Source of the DNA: Flexistipes sp.
GTDB lineage: Bacteria > Chrysiogenota > Deferribacteres > Deferribacterales > Flexistipitaceae
Assembly: GCF_036172515.1 (NCBI RefSeq)
Contig: NZ_JAXKVW010000015.1
Coordinates: 1 to 64,000 of the forward strand
Reading direction: 5' to 3'
DNA length: 64,000 nucleotides
Below the pieces are notes generated by a model. The model did no database searches and was not told the DNA's origin. It was given only the letters and a program-made list of their open reading frames with translations. Of this stretch, positions 37,940-46,218 are shown piece after piece; positions within the stretch are counted from its first letter, which is position 1; the number at the start of each line of letters is the position of its first letter. A program made the translations under genes and the position numbers.

Positions 37940-39256
37940 CTAAATAGATAAATATTTTTTATGCTCAATATTGGTAATTGTTGTTCTGTGGTCTTCCCAG
38001 TCAGCCAGCTTAAGTATTATATAGTTATTAAAAAGATCTTCACCGAGTACTTCCTTTAAAAACTTGCTCTTTTCCGATTCCATCAACGCTTCATAAAAGT
38101 CTCTCGGCAAAAAACGCCTGTCAAGAACTTTAGGTGTGTAGTTTTTTTTGTATGTGTTGCCCATATCCGGCTTGCCGGGATCGAGTCTTTCATCGATACC
38201 ACGTAATCCCATAGCAATCAGCGTTGCAAATTTCAGATAAACGTTACCTGTGGCATCGGCACATCTAAGCTCAAACCTGGTAGCCTCAGGTTCTGCGGTA
38301 TAAGGAATTCTCACCATGGAACTTCTGTTGCGCAGCCCCCAGCCTCTTACTATAGGAGCTTCACGGTTCATTACATAAGCTTTGTAAGAATTCAGAGTTG
38401 ATGCAAATATTATAGAAGATTCCCTGGCATATTTGATAATTCCGCCTATAAAGTTTTTCATTTTATCACTTAAACCGTATTCATCAGCAGCATCATAGCA
38501 TAGATTATTATTTTCCGTATCCGAAAAGGATGCATGTATATGAAAAGCATTTCTGTTAAATCCTGTAAAAGGTTTGGACATAAATGTTGCGTACATACCG
38601 CACTCAGCAGCAATTTCCTTGGTAACATATTCAAACAGGACAGTTCTGTCGGCAATACTCAAAGGTTCTCCGGGCTCAAGATTGATTTCGTGCTGAGAGG
38701 ATGTAACTTCATGATGGGTTTTTTCAAACTTGATTCCGCATTTCTCAAGAACATTGACAATTTCATGCCTGACAATTTCACCCGAATCACTGGGCCCTGA
38801 ACCAAAATAATCAAGTTTATCCGTGTGTATGTCATTGCTGAACTCATCTCTTTTTAGAAGAAAAAACTCATGCTCTGGCCCGAAAGTAAACTTCATTCCG
38901 TAATTTTTAGCGGCTGTTTCAATCATTTTTTCCAGAACAGCCCTGGGATCAACACTGGAGCGAGAACCGTCCTGATCAAAAAGTTTACCGGTGAAAAAAG
39001 CCACCTTTTTATCTGTAAACGGCACTATTTTAAAGCTTTCAGCAACAGGCTTAAGTATTCTGTCACTGTTGTCCACTGTAGCAATACCGGCAATTGAACT
39101 GCCGTCAATCCCCACCCCGTTTTCAAGAATTTTATCCATGTCGGAAGGATTTACGGAAAGGCTTTTTGTCCTACCATTTAAATCCTTGAAAAAAATCTTT
39201 GTTATATCAGCTTTTTTGAGATATCTGTCTATATCCGATTTGCTCGAAGATAGCAT
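37940..39256 (-). CDS. Divergent glutamine-synthetase-like ligase, substrate unknown
   Basis: ATP-dependent ligase of the GS superfamily, 438 residues. The ATG at 39256 is preferred: it has AAGGGGGAAAGG just upstream, whereas the longer TTG-started frame begins inside a TTCAATG repeat. The metal-binding GPEHEFFLL (about residue 120) and a DGSS block are kept. Residues contacting glutamate differ: the NGSGMHxH loop reads NRNAFHIH, and [11 protein letters not shown] reads YKAYVMNREAP, losing the carboxylate-binding Arg. RNRSSMVRIP is kept. There is no NLYDLP-like adenylylation site. A standard GlnA is encoded at 857, so this is probably a ligase for another amino acid or amine. It lies 180 bases after the kamA-like gene, same strand. 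Confidence 0.8.
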   Translation of the reverse strand: MLSSSKSDIDRYLKKADITKIFFKDLNGRTKSLSVNPSDMDKILENGVGIDGSSIAGIATVDNSDRILKPVAESFKIVPFTDKKVAFFTGKLFDQDGSRSSVDPRAVLEKMIETAAKNYGMKFTFGPEHEFFLLKRDEFSNDIHTDKLDYFGSGPSDSGEIVRHEIVNVLEKCGIKFEKTHHEVTSSQHEINLEPGEPLSIADRTVLFEYVTKEIAAECGMYATFMSKPFTGFNRNAFHIHASFSDTENNNLCYDAADEYGLSDKMKNFIGGIIKYARESSIIFASTLNSYKAYVMNREAPIVRGWGLRNRSSMVRIPYTAEPEATRFELRCADATGNVYLKFATLIAMGLRGIDERLDPGKPDMGNTYKKNYTPKVLDRRFLPRDFYEALMESEKSKFLKEVLGEDLFNNYIILKLADWEDHRTTITNIEHKKYLSI

Positions 39257-39269
39257 CCTTTCCCCCTTT

Positions 39270-39436
39270 TTTTGTTCAACGTTCAATGTTCAATGTTCAA
39301 GACGTAAAACGTGAGACGTAAGACGCACTATCACCCATCAACCACATCAACTTCCTCAACCATTTCAACATCAACCTTTACCTCTCCCTCACTCACTTAC
39401 TTACTTAGCACTTAACGCTTATCACTTAACACTAAA
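39270..39436. repeat. Degenerate short-period tract
   Basis: GTTCAACGTTCAATGTTCAA repeats about three times at 39275-39300, then ACGTAAAACGTGAGACGTAA, then CATCAACC-type units and finally CACTTAACGCTTATCACTTA before 39436. It lies within the presumed transcript between the kamA-like gene and the ligase gene. Confidence 0.6.
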
Positions 39437-40513
39437 TTATTCCGGCATATTGGGTATCTTAGTTTCCTCCCCTTTATAGTTCCTGAGATAAAAATACTCT
39501 TCATCACTGCCTTGAATATAATAATCAGGCATCAGCGGAATCTTGCCGATATTGGTTGCAATCACATACATAGGCTGTGCAAGACCTGTGGTATGGCCTC
39601 TTATGGCATCCCTGATCAACTCAGCACCTTTGAGAACCGGGGTTCTGAAATGATCGATACCAGGAGCCGGTTCGCAGTAAAAAACATAATAGGGGCGAAT
39701 TCTCCATCTGAGCAGTTTCTGATGAAGCTCTCTGAATGTCTCCACATCATCATTGATTCCTTTTAGGAGCACTGCCTGATTTCCAACATTCACGCCGCAT
39801 TTCAGCAGTTCAAATACAGCTTTTCTCACTTCCTCTGTAAGCTCCTTAGGATGATTAACCTGGGTATTTATCCATATCGGGACTCTGTGATAACCGCTTA
39901 AAACCTTTTTCAGACCTTCTGTAATTCTGTGAGGAAGTACAACGGGGAGCCTTGTACCGAATCTTATCATTTCCACATGCTCAATATCCTGAAGACTTTT
40001 AATAATATAGTCCAATTTTTCATCACTAAGTAAGAAAGGATCGCCACCAGTAATAAGAATATCCCTTACTTCTTCATGCTGCCTTATCCATTCAATCCCC
40101 TCATCCACATCAAATCTCAGCTTCAGATTCTGGCTGACAACCACTTCTTTACGAAAGCAATGCCTGCAATAAATCCCGCAGACTTCAATTACAGTAAAAG
40201 CCACTCTGTCTTTATATTGTCTGGCTATACTGTCCGGCCTTTTCTCACCGACTGCTCTGTTTTCTTTCCACACAAGATATTCATCCATTCCGTAAACATT
40301 CTTTGTTTCTTCCATAGAGGGAATAATCTGCCTTCTGACAGGACAGTTAGGATCATCTTTGTCCATTAAGGAAGCATAATAAGGTGTTGCGCCCCATCTC
40401 GTTTTAAGAGAGGTTAAAGCCTTCCTCTCATCATCCGTTAAATTGACAATTTTCTCCAAATCTTCCACAGTGTTCACACTGTTTTTAAGCTGCTCTTTCC
40501 ATTCTTCGGCCAC
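39437..40513 (-). CDS. KamA-family radical SAM aminomutase
   Basis: 358 residues. The radical SAM cluster is EVCGIYCRHCFRKE (CxxxCxxC, about 111-124), with the following Arg that binds the substrate carboxylate in lysine 2,3-aminomutase. ILITGGDPFLLSD and the PLP Lys in NIGKIPLMPDY (about 320) are present. Of the two Asp residues that hold the lysine side-chain amine in Clostridium KamA, the first is Glu here (YCEPAPGIDHFRTP) and the second is not kept (YVIATN). The C-terminal CxCxxC zinc motif of KamA is also absent. It probably makes a beta-amino acid, not necessarily beta-lysine. GntR gene 20 bases upstream, GS-like gene downstream. Confidence 0.85.
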   Translation of the reverse strand: MAEEWKEQLKNSVNTVEDLEKIVNLTDDERKALTSLKTRWGATPYYASLMDKDDPNCPVRRQIIPSMEETKNVYGMDEYLVWKENRAVGEKRPDSIARQYKDRVAFTVIEVCGIYCRHCFRKEVVVSQNLKLRFDVDEGIEWIRQHEEVRDILITGGDPFLLSDEKLDYIIKSLQDIEHVEMIRFGTRLPVVLPHRITEGLKKVLSGYHRVPIWINTQVNHPKELTEEVRKAVFELLKCGVNVGNQAVLLKGINDDVETFRELHQKLLRWRIRPYYVFYCEPAPGIDHFRTPVLKGAELIRDAIRGHTTGLAQPMYVIATNIGKIPLMPDYYIQGSDEEYFYLRNYKGEETKIPNMPE

Positions 40514-40533
40514 TGAGTCCTCCTGTTTATTTT

Positions 40534-41178
40534 TTATATCAATTCAGATATTTTTGCTGCAGTTGACATATAATGGTCCCTAATCACAGATTCCAGCATT
40601 CCGCCGTCTTTTTTGCTTATGGTATCAATAATACACTCATGGCGTTTTCTAATATTTTCAGGACTGTAAATCTTCATCCAGTATTTATTAAAAAATATAT
40701 GAGATTTATGTGATAATTTCTTGGTAAATTCAACCAGCTCAAAATTCGGTGATTTACAGAACATATATTCATGAAATTTACCACCCGCTTCTATAAATTT
40801 TAAATGCTCCCCTTCAAAAGCAAAAAATTCCATATCATCTATATACATTTTCAAATTGTCAATATCATCCCTGCTGAATAAATCAAGAGCCGTTCTTATC
40901 GCATATCCTTCCAGGAGACCTCTTGTTTCATAGGTATCCAGGATCTGTTCTTTTGTAATTTCCGTGACATAATAGCCAACCTGTGGTTTATACTTGAGTA
41001 TACCTTCAGTAATCAGCTCTCTGAGAGCCTCTCTGACCGGTGCCCTGCTTATGCCGAAATTTTTAGACAAACTGCTTTCAATTACCCGGTCTCCGCTGTT
41101 CATTTCGCCGTTGAGTATCATATGATAAATCTGTTTTACCACAAGATCCTTATACGTATTTTTTTCAAGAACTTCCAC
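40534..41178 (-). CDS. GntR/FCD-family regulator
   Basis: About 214 residues: winged helix (MILNGEMNSGDRVIESSLSK and ISRAPVREALRELITEGIL, about residues 18-55), then a helical FCD domain (about 75-210). I choose the GTG at 41178 because GGGGTG lies about five bases upstream. A promoter (TTGACA/TATATC) and a palindrome lie upstream, inside the longer frame that starts at 41235, so that frame cannot be the translated one. The palindrome TTGTCGACAA at 41191-41200 covers the predicted transcription start, consistent with autoregulation. It heads gntR-kamA-like-GS-like and likely senses their substrate or product. Confidence 0.82.
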   Translation of the reverse strand: MEVLEKNTYKDLVVKQIYHMILNGEMNSGDRVIESSLSKNFGISRAPVREALRELITEGILKYKPQVGYYVTEITKEQILDTYETRGLLEGYAIRTALDLFSRDDIDNLKMYIDDMEFFAFEGEHLKFIEAGGKFHEYMFCKSPNFELVEFTKKLSHKSHIFFNKYWMKIYSPENIRKRHECIIDTISKKDGGMLESVIRDHYMSTAAKISELI

Positions 41179-41190
41179 TGTTTCACCCCG

Positions 41191-41232
41191 TTGTCGACAA
41201 TCGACGATATAAAAATCATTTCCGTTTGTCAA
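41191..41232 (-). promoter_or_regulatory. Promoter and operator of the gntR-kamA-like operon
   Basis: On the minus strand TTGACA (41227-41232 on plus as TGTCAA), 15-base spacer, TATATC (41206-41211). The perfect palindrome TTGTCGACAA at 41191-41200 overlaps the expected start. It has the TTGTNNACAA form typical of GntR-family sites. Confidence 0.6.
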
Positions 41233-41305
41233 CATTTTTTAATAGTTTTTTCTTGAATATTACCTGCCGATTTTTATAATATTTAAAAAGTCGCAGGATA
41301 AAGCT

Positions 41306-41677
41306 ATGGATGCAGTTACAGCAATGGCCGAGAATAAAATAAAAGAAGCAGTTGAAAATGGTGAGCTGGATGATATCAAAGGTAAAGGCAAGCCTTTACA
41401 CCTGGAGGATCTGAGCAGAATTCCCGAAGAACTGCGTGCAGGATATATATTATTAAAAAATTCAGGGATTTTACCGGAAGAGATAAACCTGAAAAATGAA
41501 ATAAAGAAGCTGGAAGATCTGCTGGATTATTGTTATGATGATAAGGAATACAGAAAGATAAAATTTAAACTCAATGAAAAAATACTTCATTACAATATTT
41601 TAATGGATAAGAAGGGAAAAACAGCTGCCCACCTGGAGTATGAAAGCAAGATCCTGGGCAGGCTGCAAAAAGGTTAA
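41306..41677 (+). CDS. DUF1992 (DnaJC28-like conserved domain) protein
   Basis: 123 residues, mostly helical. AENKIKEAVENGELDDIKGK followed by GKPLHLEDLSRIPEELRAGY is the DUF1992 signature, also found in eukaryotic DNAJC28. Function is unknown in bacteria. The MBL-fold gene begins three bases after its stop. Confidence 0.82.
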   Translation: MDAVTAMAENKIKEAVENGELDDIKGKGKPLHLEDLSRIPEELRAGYILLKNSGILPEEINLKNEIKKLEDLLDYCYDDKEYRKIKFKLNEKILHYNILMDKKGKTAAHLEYESKILGRLQKG

Positions 41678-41680
41678 ATC

Positions 41681-42496
41681 ATGAAAGTGACTTTCCTGAC
41701 AGATAACTATACTGATTCGCGAAATCTGCTTGCCGAACACGGCTTTTCATGTCTGATAAATTTTGAAAAATATAATTTTCTCTTCGATACAGGGCAGACA
41801 ATTTCAATGGCACATAATGCCGATATTCTCGGAAAATCTTTGGATACACTGGATGCTGTATTCCTAAGCCACGGTCATTATGACCATACAGGCGGACTTG
41901 GATATATCAGTAACAAAAAAAATAAAACGGTAGTGTACTGCAGCAGTAAAATAGCTGATAATCACAGAAAGAAAAATGCTGAAGACGAGTATAAATACAT
42001 AGGTATAGAAAACCAAATACTTAAAGAGCAAAACCTATACTTTTCCTATATAGATGATTCAATAAATTTGAAACCGGAAATCATTTTTACCCATATAAAA
42101 CGCTACGATGACTTTGATTCGGATAAAAATTTATATATCAAAGAGGGTGAAAAATATTTAAAAGATCCTTTCAGAGATGAAATGTTTTTGATTTTACTGG
42201 AATCCGACGGATTAACAATAATTACAGGCTGCTCCCACAGGGGAATATTAAATATTGTAAGAACAGCCATTAATATAACAGGAGCAAATACAATAAAAAA
42301 TCTCATAGGGGGATTTCATCTTTTCAGAAGCAGCGATAATGAAATAATTGAAATTGCTGAAAAGTTAAACGGATACAACATAGGACATATTATAACCGGT
42401 CACTGTACCGGCTTAAACGGATTGTTTGTTTTAAAAAATATCTGCAGAAATAAAATCACTCCCATAAAGTCCGGATTGACATTAACTTTAAACTAA
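41681..42496 (+). CDS. Metallo-beta-lactamase-fold hydrolase
   Basis: 271 residues. Metal-binding motifs are FLSHGHYDHTGGLGYI (about 61-76), ITGCSHRGILNIVR (about 181), GGFHLF (about 209) and ITGHCTGLNG (about 234). The order and the GCSH motif are those of the group annotated as 7,8-dihydropterin-6-yl-methyl-4-(beta-D-ribofuranosyl)aminobenzene 5'-phosphate synthase-like. That specific activity belongs to methanogens and should not be assumed. Co-directional with DUF1992 and the genes below. Confidence 0.8.
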   Translation: MKVTFLTDNYTDSRNLLAEHGFSCLINFEKYNFLFDTGQTISMAHNADILGKSLDTLDAVFLSHGHYDHTGGLGYISNKKNKTVVYCSSKIADNHRKKNAEDEYKYIGIENQILKEQNLYFSYIDDSINLKPEIIFTHIKRYDDFDSDKNLYIKEGEKYLKDPFRDEMFLILLESDGLTIITGCSHRGILNIVRTAINITGANTIKNLIGGFHLFRSSDNEIIEIAEKLNGYNIGHIITGHCTGLNGLFVLKNICRNKITPIKSGLTLTLN

Positions 42497-42520
42497 CCAA
42501 AACTAAATAGTGGAGGAAAA

Positions 42521-42886
42521 ATGAATCAGAAAGTATTTTATACGGAAAACAGACCGTGGGGCAGTTTCACGGTAATCGACAGCGGAGAAAAATATAAATT
42601 AAAACGTATAGAAGTCTTGCCTCACAAACGTCTGAGCCTGCAAAAGCATATGTTTAGGGATGAATACTGGACAATAATCCAGGGAAAGGGTGAGGTGCAG
42701 ATTGAAGATGCTTTCATAGAGACGGGTCCGGGTGAAATGTATCATATTCCCAGAGAATCAAGACACAGAATCAGCAACAAGTCAAATATAAAACTTATTT
42801 TTTTCGAGGTGCAGATGGGTGATAAATTAGAGGAGAATGATATAATAAGATATGAAGATGATTACGGAAGAATAAAAAATGGATAA
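42521..42886 (+). CDS. Stand-alone mannose-6-phosphate-isomerase-type cupin
   Basis: 121 residues forming a single cupin domain like the C-terminal part of type II phosphomannose isomerase/GDP-mannose pyrophosphorylase. RPWGSFTVIDSGEKYKLKRI, LPHKRLSLQKHMFRDEYWTI (metal His pair), GKGEV, GPGEMYHIPRESRHRI and LIFFEVQMGD are the expected blocks. It likely interconverts fructose-6-phosphate and mannose-6-phosphate or a related sugar. It overlaps the first glycosyltransferase gene by eight bases, so their roles are probably linked. Confidence 0.85.
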   Translation: MNQKVFYTENRPWGSFTVIDSGEKYKLKRIEVLPHKRLSLQKHMFRDEYWTIIQGKGEVQIEDAFIETGPGEMYHIPRESRHRISNKSNIKLIFFEVQMGDKLEENDIIRYEDDYGRIKNG

Positions 42887-44150
42887 TATAAAAAACATAG
42901 GTTTTATTTCCACCAGAATTGAAGGAACCGACGGCGTGTCCCTGGAAATAGAAAAGTGGGCACAGGTATTGGGAAAAAATAACTTCAACTGCTTTTATTT
43001 TGCAGGCAAATGTGACAGAGAACCTGATAAATCAATGATTGTGCCGGAAGCCTTTTTCGATCAGCCGGAAATTAAAGAAATTCAGAATAAATGTATAGGC
43101 TCAACTCACAGAAGTACTGAAACATCAGATAAAATCCACAAAATAAGTGATTTCCTAAAATCAAATATTTATAAATTTATAAAAAAATTTGATATCCATT
43201 TACTTATTGTGGAAAATGCCCTGGCCATTCCGATGAATATTCCTCTGGGGCTGGCTATAACCGAATTCACTGTTGAAACATGTTTTCCGGTAATAGCTCA
43301 CCACCACGATTTCTACTGGGAAAGGGACAGATTTATAATAAACGCAGCCAAAGACTATCTGGACAGAGCGTTCCCTCCAAAACTCCCTTCTATAAAGCAT
43401 GTGACTATAAACTCACTGGCAAGTGAGCAGCTCAGCCTGAGAAAAGGGATTTCAAACATTGTAATCCCAAACGTATACGACTTTTCAAAAGAACCTGATA
43501 AAACATCCTCTAAAACTTGCAGTGAAATCAGAAAAGTTGCCGGACTTGAAAAGGATGATATTATGGTTTTACAGCCAACACGCGTTGTACCAAGAAAATG
43601 GATTGAGCGGGCCGTTGAAACAGTATATCTTATGAATCTGAAAGAACCGAAGCTCTTCATTTCACACGCCGCATCAGATGAAGGGGAAAATTACTTCAAA
43701 CGAATAAAAAATTATTCCGATATACTCGGAGTGGAAATTGTCACCCTTGATAAATACGTCGGTTCAGAAAGAAATGTAAAAAAGAATAACAATAAAAAAT
43801 ATACAATAGGTAATATGTACGATTGTGCAGATATAATAACTTATCCTTCAGGATATGAAGGGTTTGGTAATGCATTTCTTGAAACGATTTATCATAAAAA
43901 ACCGATAATTGTTAACCGATATTCGATATTTATAGCTGACATTGAGCCTAAAGGCTTTGACGTAATAACGTTTGACGGTTTTATTACTGAAGAAACCGTC
44001 CAAAATGCTCTGGATTTATTGAAAGATAAAGAAAAACTTAAACATATGGTTGAAAAAAACTACAAACTTGGAATGCGTTTTTTCTCATACGAGGTTCTGG
44101 AATTTCATCTGCTTGGCCTCATAAAATCTCTATCATTGAGGGGATGTTAG
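42879..44150 (+). CDS. GT4-like glycosyltransferase (first of a pair)
   Basis: 423 residues, GT-B fold. The N-terminal domain starts IGFISTRIEGTDGVSLEIEK, a nucleotide-sugar transferase opening, and contains IAHHHDFYWERDRF (about 145). The C-terminal donor domain has LQPTRVVPRKWIERAVE (about 231) and PSGYEGFGNAFLETIYHKKP (about 325), the E-x7-E motif of GT4. The HHHDFYWERDRF type resembles transferases linked to mannosylglycerate-like solute synthesis, but I cannot assign a product. No signal or membrane segment. One base separates it from the second transferase gene. Confidence 0.8.
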   Translation: MDNIKNIGFISTRIEGTDGVSLEIEKWAQVLGKNNFNCFYFAGKCDREPDKSMIVPEAFFDQPEIKEIQNKCIGSTHRSTETSDKIHKISDFLKSNIYKFIKKFDIHLLIVENALAIPMNIPLGLAITEFTVETCFPVIAHHHDFYWERDRFIINAAKDYLDRAFPPKLPSIKHVTINSLASEQLSLRKGISNIVIPNVYDFSKEPDKTSSKTCSEIRKVAGLEKDDIMVLQPTRVVPRKWIERAVETVYLMNLKEPKLFISHAASDEGENYFKRIKNYSDILGVEIVTLDKYVGSERNVKKNNNKKYTIGNMYDCADIITYPSGYEGFGNAFLETIYHKKPIIVNRYSIFIADIEPKGFDVITFDGFITEETVQNALDLLKDKEKLKHMVEKNYKLGMRFFSYEVLEFHLLGLIKSLSLRGC

Positions 44151-44151
44151 A

Positions 44152-45420
44152 ATGCACAGAATGAACATTGCTCTTCTGCACTATTCATGCCCTCCTGTTG
44201 TTGGGGGTGTAGAGGAAATACTAAGACAGCAGGCTCTGCTTTTCAGCCGTAATTTTAATAACGTAAAGATATTTGCAGGAACCGGAAGCCAGTTTGCCAA
44301 AAATATTCCTGTGGAAATTAATCCACTTTTGGGTTCACAGGAAAAAACAGTTGAAATGTCGGTAAGAATGTATCTACAGGGGCAAAAAGAGTTATTTTAC
44401 AATCTGAAGGAAAAAATTAAGAATTATTTACTAAAGAGTCTGGAGCCCTTTGATATCTTAATAGCTCACAACGTTCTTACAATGCGCTACAACCTGCCTT
44501 TGACATACGCAATACACGAAATTGCCGAAAAGAATGACACAGAAGTTGTAAGCTGGAATCACGACTGTTTGTTCTTTTATAAAGATTCGGATAGAAAGTT
44601 CAGCCATGAGATATACAAGATACTCCGGCAGTTTAACAAAAAACTTACATATGTTGCAGTTTCAGAAAGCAGAAAAGAGGATTTTGAAAAGCTTTACGGC
44701 AAAGAGGATTGTGTAACAACAATACCCAACGGGATTGATCCAAAAAGCTTTTACGCGCTTGATGATTCTTCTGTTAAGATTATTGATGAGCGAAACCTGC
44801 TGAAGGCGGACTTCATTATGGTGCAACCATCAAGGCTTCATCCGAGAAAAAACATCGAGCTTTCTATAAAAGTCACATCAGAGTTAACAAAAAAAGGGCT
44901 TGATGCAATTTTAATTGTTACAGGAGCTTTTGATCCGCACGAAGAAGGGACAAGAAGATATTATAACAATTTAAAGCAGATGATAAATGATTATAACATT
45001 GAAAATAATGTAATAATTCTTGCCGAATACCGGCTTAAGTCCGGAGAAGTTATAAATTCAAACAGACTCAATATAAGGGACCTCTATTTGATTTCAGATA
45101 TACTTTTTCTACCCAGTTTCCACGAAGGTTTTGGTATTCCACTGCTTGAAGCGGGCATGATAAAACTGCCGGTAGTTTGCTCAGATATACCCCCTTTCAG
45201 GACAATAGGCGAAGACAGTGTTACCTATTTTAAACTGGATGAAACGCCGGGAAATATTGCTGATAGAATTATTGAATTTTTAAAAACTTCTTCCACCGGG
45301 AACTTTTTTCGAAAAGTTATAAAAAAATACAGCTGGGATAATATTTATGAGAAAAACCTGCAGCCTTTTCTTTCTCATCTTTATAATAAAAGAAACAAAA
45401 AAACTCTTGATAATTATTAA
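44152..45420 (+). CDS. GT4 glycosyltransferase (second of a pair)
   Basis: 422 residues. HYSCPPVVGGVEEILRQQA (about 11-29) is the acceptor-domain glycine loop of GT4 enzymes. WNHDCLFFY, IPNGIDPKSF (about 185), QPSRLHPRKNIELSIK (about 224) and the donor motif PSFHEGFGIPLLEAGMIKLP (about 320) follow. The translated start may be the second Met (MNIALL). It closes the cupin-GT-GT group and ends at the terminator 45462-45522. Cytosolic; the donor sugar is not readable. Confidence 0.85.
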   Translation: MHRMNIALLHYSCPPVVGGVEEILRQQALLFSRNFNNVKIFAGTGSQFAKNIPVEINPLLGSQEKTVEMSVRMYLQGQKELFYNLKEKIKNYLLKSLEPFDILIAHNVLTMRYNLPLTYAIHEIAEKNDTEVVSWNHDCLFFYKDSDRKFSHEIYKILRQFNKKLTYVAVSESRKEDFEKLYGKEDCVTTIPNGIDPKSFYALDDSSVKIIDERNLLKADFIMVQPSRLHPRKNIELSIKVTSELTKKGLDAILIVTGAFDPHEEGTRRYYNNLKQMINDYNIENNVIILAEYRLKSGEVINSNRLNIRDLYLISDILFLPSFHEGFGIPLLEAGMIKLPVVCSDIPPFRTIGEDSVTYFKLDETPGNIADRIIEFLKTSSTGNFFRKVIKKYSWDNIYEKNLQPFLSHLYNKRNKKTLDNY

Positions 45421-45461
45421 CGATTTATTATATTAATTTTTGTAAAGAAAATAATAAGTTG

Positions 45462-45522
45462 CCCGGCTATTCAAACGCTTCTTCCCTCCTCCCCTCTTGA
45501 AGCAATTAGCCGGGATTTTTTT
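45462..45522 (+). terminator. Terminator of the glycosyltransferase operon
   Basis: CCCGGCTA (45462-45469) pairs with TAGCCGGG (45507-45514), with an inner CTTC/GAAG, followed by a run of seven T. Confidence 0.82.
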
Positions 45523-45899
45523 ATGTCCCGATTAAACCGGCTTCAAATTCAGTCCAAATCAAGCTAATACAAAATATCCGCAAAAACTGAGGAAATTTTT
45601 ACAAAACAATGTTATTTTTCACAATAATTTAAGAAAATTTTATTTTTATTTGTTTTGTCAGCTAATAATAAACACTATAAAGCCGTACATTTTAATGAAA
45701 AGTCAAATTTTAACGGCAATATATTAATTTACAGTTAAAGATTTCCTATTGATTTGCTATGTTTTTTATACATAATTAACAATGTATCTGAATAACTGGT
45801 ATCTCAAAATAGGAAGAGATACTTCTTTAACGCTTTAACATCGGGGATAATAAAAAGGGAGGTTAAAGCAAAATTTAAACTCAGTTATTCAGGTATAAT
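45523..45899. other. AT-rich spacer upstream of the MITE
   Basis: No gene is visible. A promoter-like TTGATTTGCTATG with TACATAAT lies around 45752-45778, and GGGAGG occurs at 45858-45863 without a following start in a useful frame. The stretch may be the original promoter and leader of the small membrane peptide gene at 46080, now separated from it by the MITE. Confidence 0.35.
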
Positions 45900-46041
45900 T
45901 CAAGTTTCGCATTTACACTGTTTTCACGTCTTTGCGAGGAGTGAAAACGACGAAGCAATCTCTCTGTTTTTCTTGTTTTGAGATTGCCACAACCCTGTTT
46001 TCACAGGGTTTCGCAATAACAAAACGAAGTGCGAAACTTGA
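45900..46041. mobile_element. MITE-like element, short copy (about 142 bp)
   Basis: Left end TCAAGTTTCGCATTT, right end AAGTGCGAAACTTGA, matching the element at 20765 with one mismatch. Flanks are GTATAAT on the left and GTATAAAT on the right, an approximate target duplication. It keeps the internal stems GCAATCTC/GAGATTGC and ACCCTGT/ACAGGGT but lacks the two hairpin modules of the longer copy. It lies 38 bases upstream of the peptide gene at 46080. Confidence 0.75.
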
Positions 46042-46079
46042 TGTATAAATTTAAATTTTATTCACGGAGGTTTTAGAAA

Positions 46080-46181
46080 ATGGAAAAAAGATTCAGAGAT
46101 GGTCTGGAAACAGTCAGCTATTTTTCCCTGTTAGCGCTCCTCTGCGGAGTTGTTGCAGTAGGCGCTGTACTTATTCTGTAA
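46080..46181 (+). CDS. Putative 33-residue single-span membrane peptide
   Basis: An ATG at 46080 follows ACGGAGG by nine bases and opens 33 codons ending TAA at 46179-46181. The peptide starts MEKRFRDGLETVSYFS, a charged, amphipathic N-terminus, followed by about 17 hydrophobic residues (LLALLCGVVAVGAVLIL). A strong terminator follows seven bases later. The ribosome binding site, topology and terminator argue for a real small gene. Function unknown; its size and topology resemble accessory peptides of membrane complexes such as cytochrome oxidases, but no such complex is adjacent. Confidence 0.6.
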   Translation: MEKRFRDGLETVSYFSLLALLCGVVAVGAVLIL

Positions 46182-46187
46182 AATTGA

Positions 46188-46218
46188 AAAAAGGGGGGCT
46201 CAACCCCCCCCTTTTTTT
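46188..46218. terminator. Bidirectional terminator
   Basis: AAAAAAGGGGGG-CTCAA-CCCCCCCCTTTTTTT with A and T runs on both sides. It serves the small peptide gene on the plus strand and the thioesterase gene on the minus strand, whose stop codon abuts it. Confidence 0.9.

Noticed and set aside
37940-39256. Second ordinary glutamine synthetase
   Set aside because: Glutamate-binding residues and the adenylylation segment are replaced, so a plain GlnA call would overstate the evidence.
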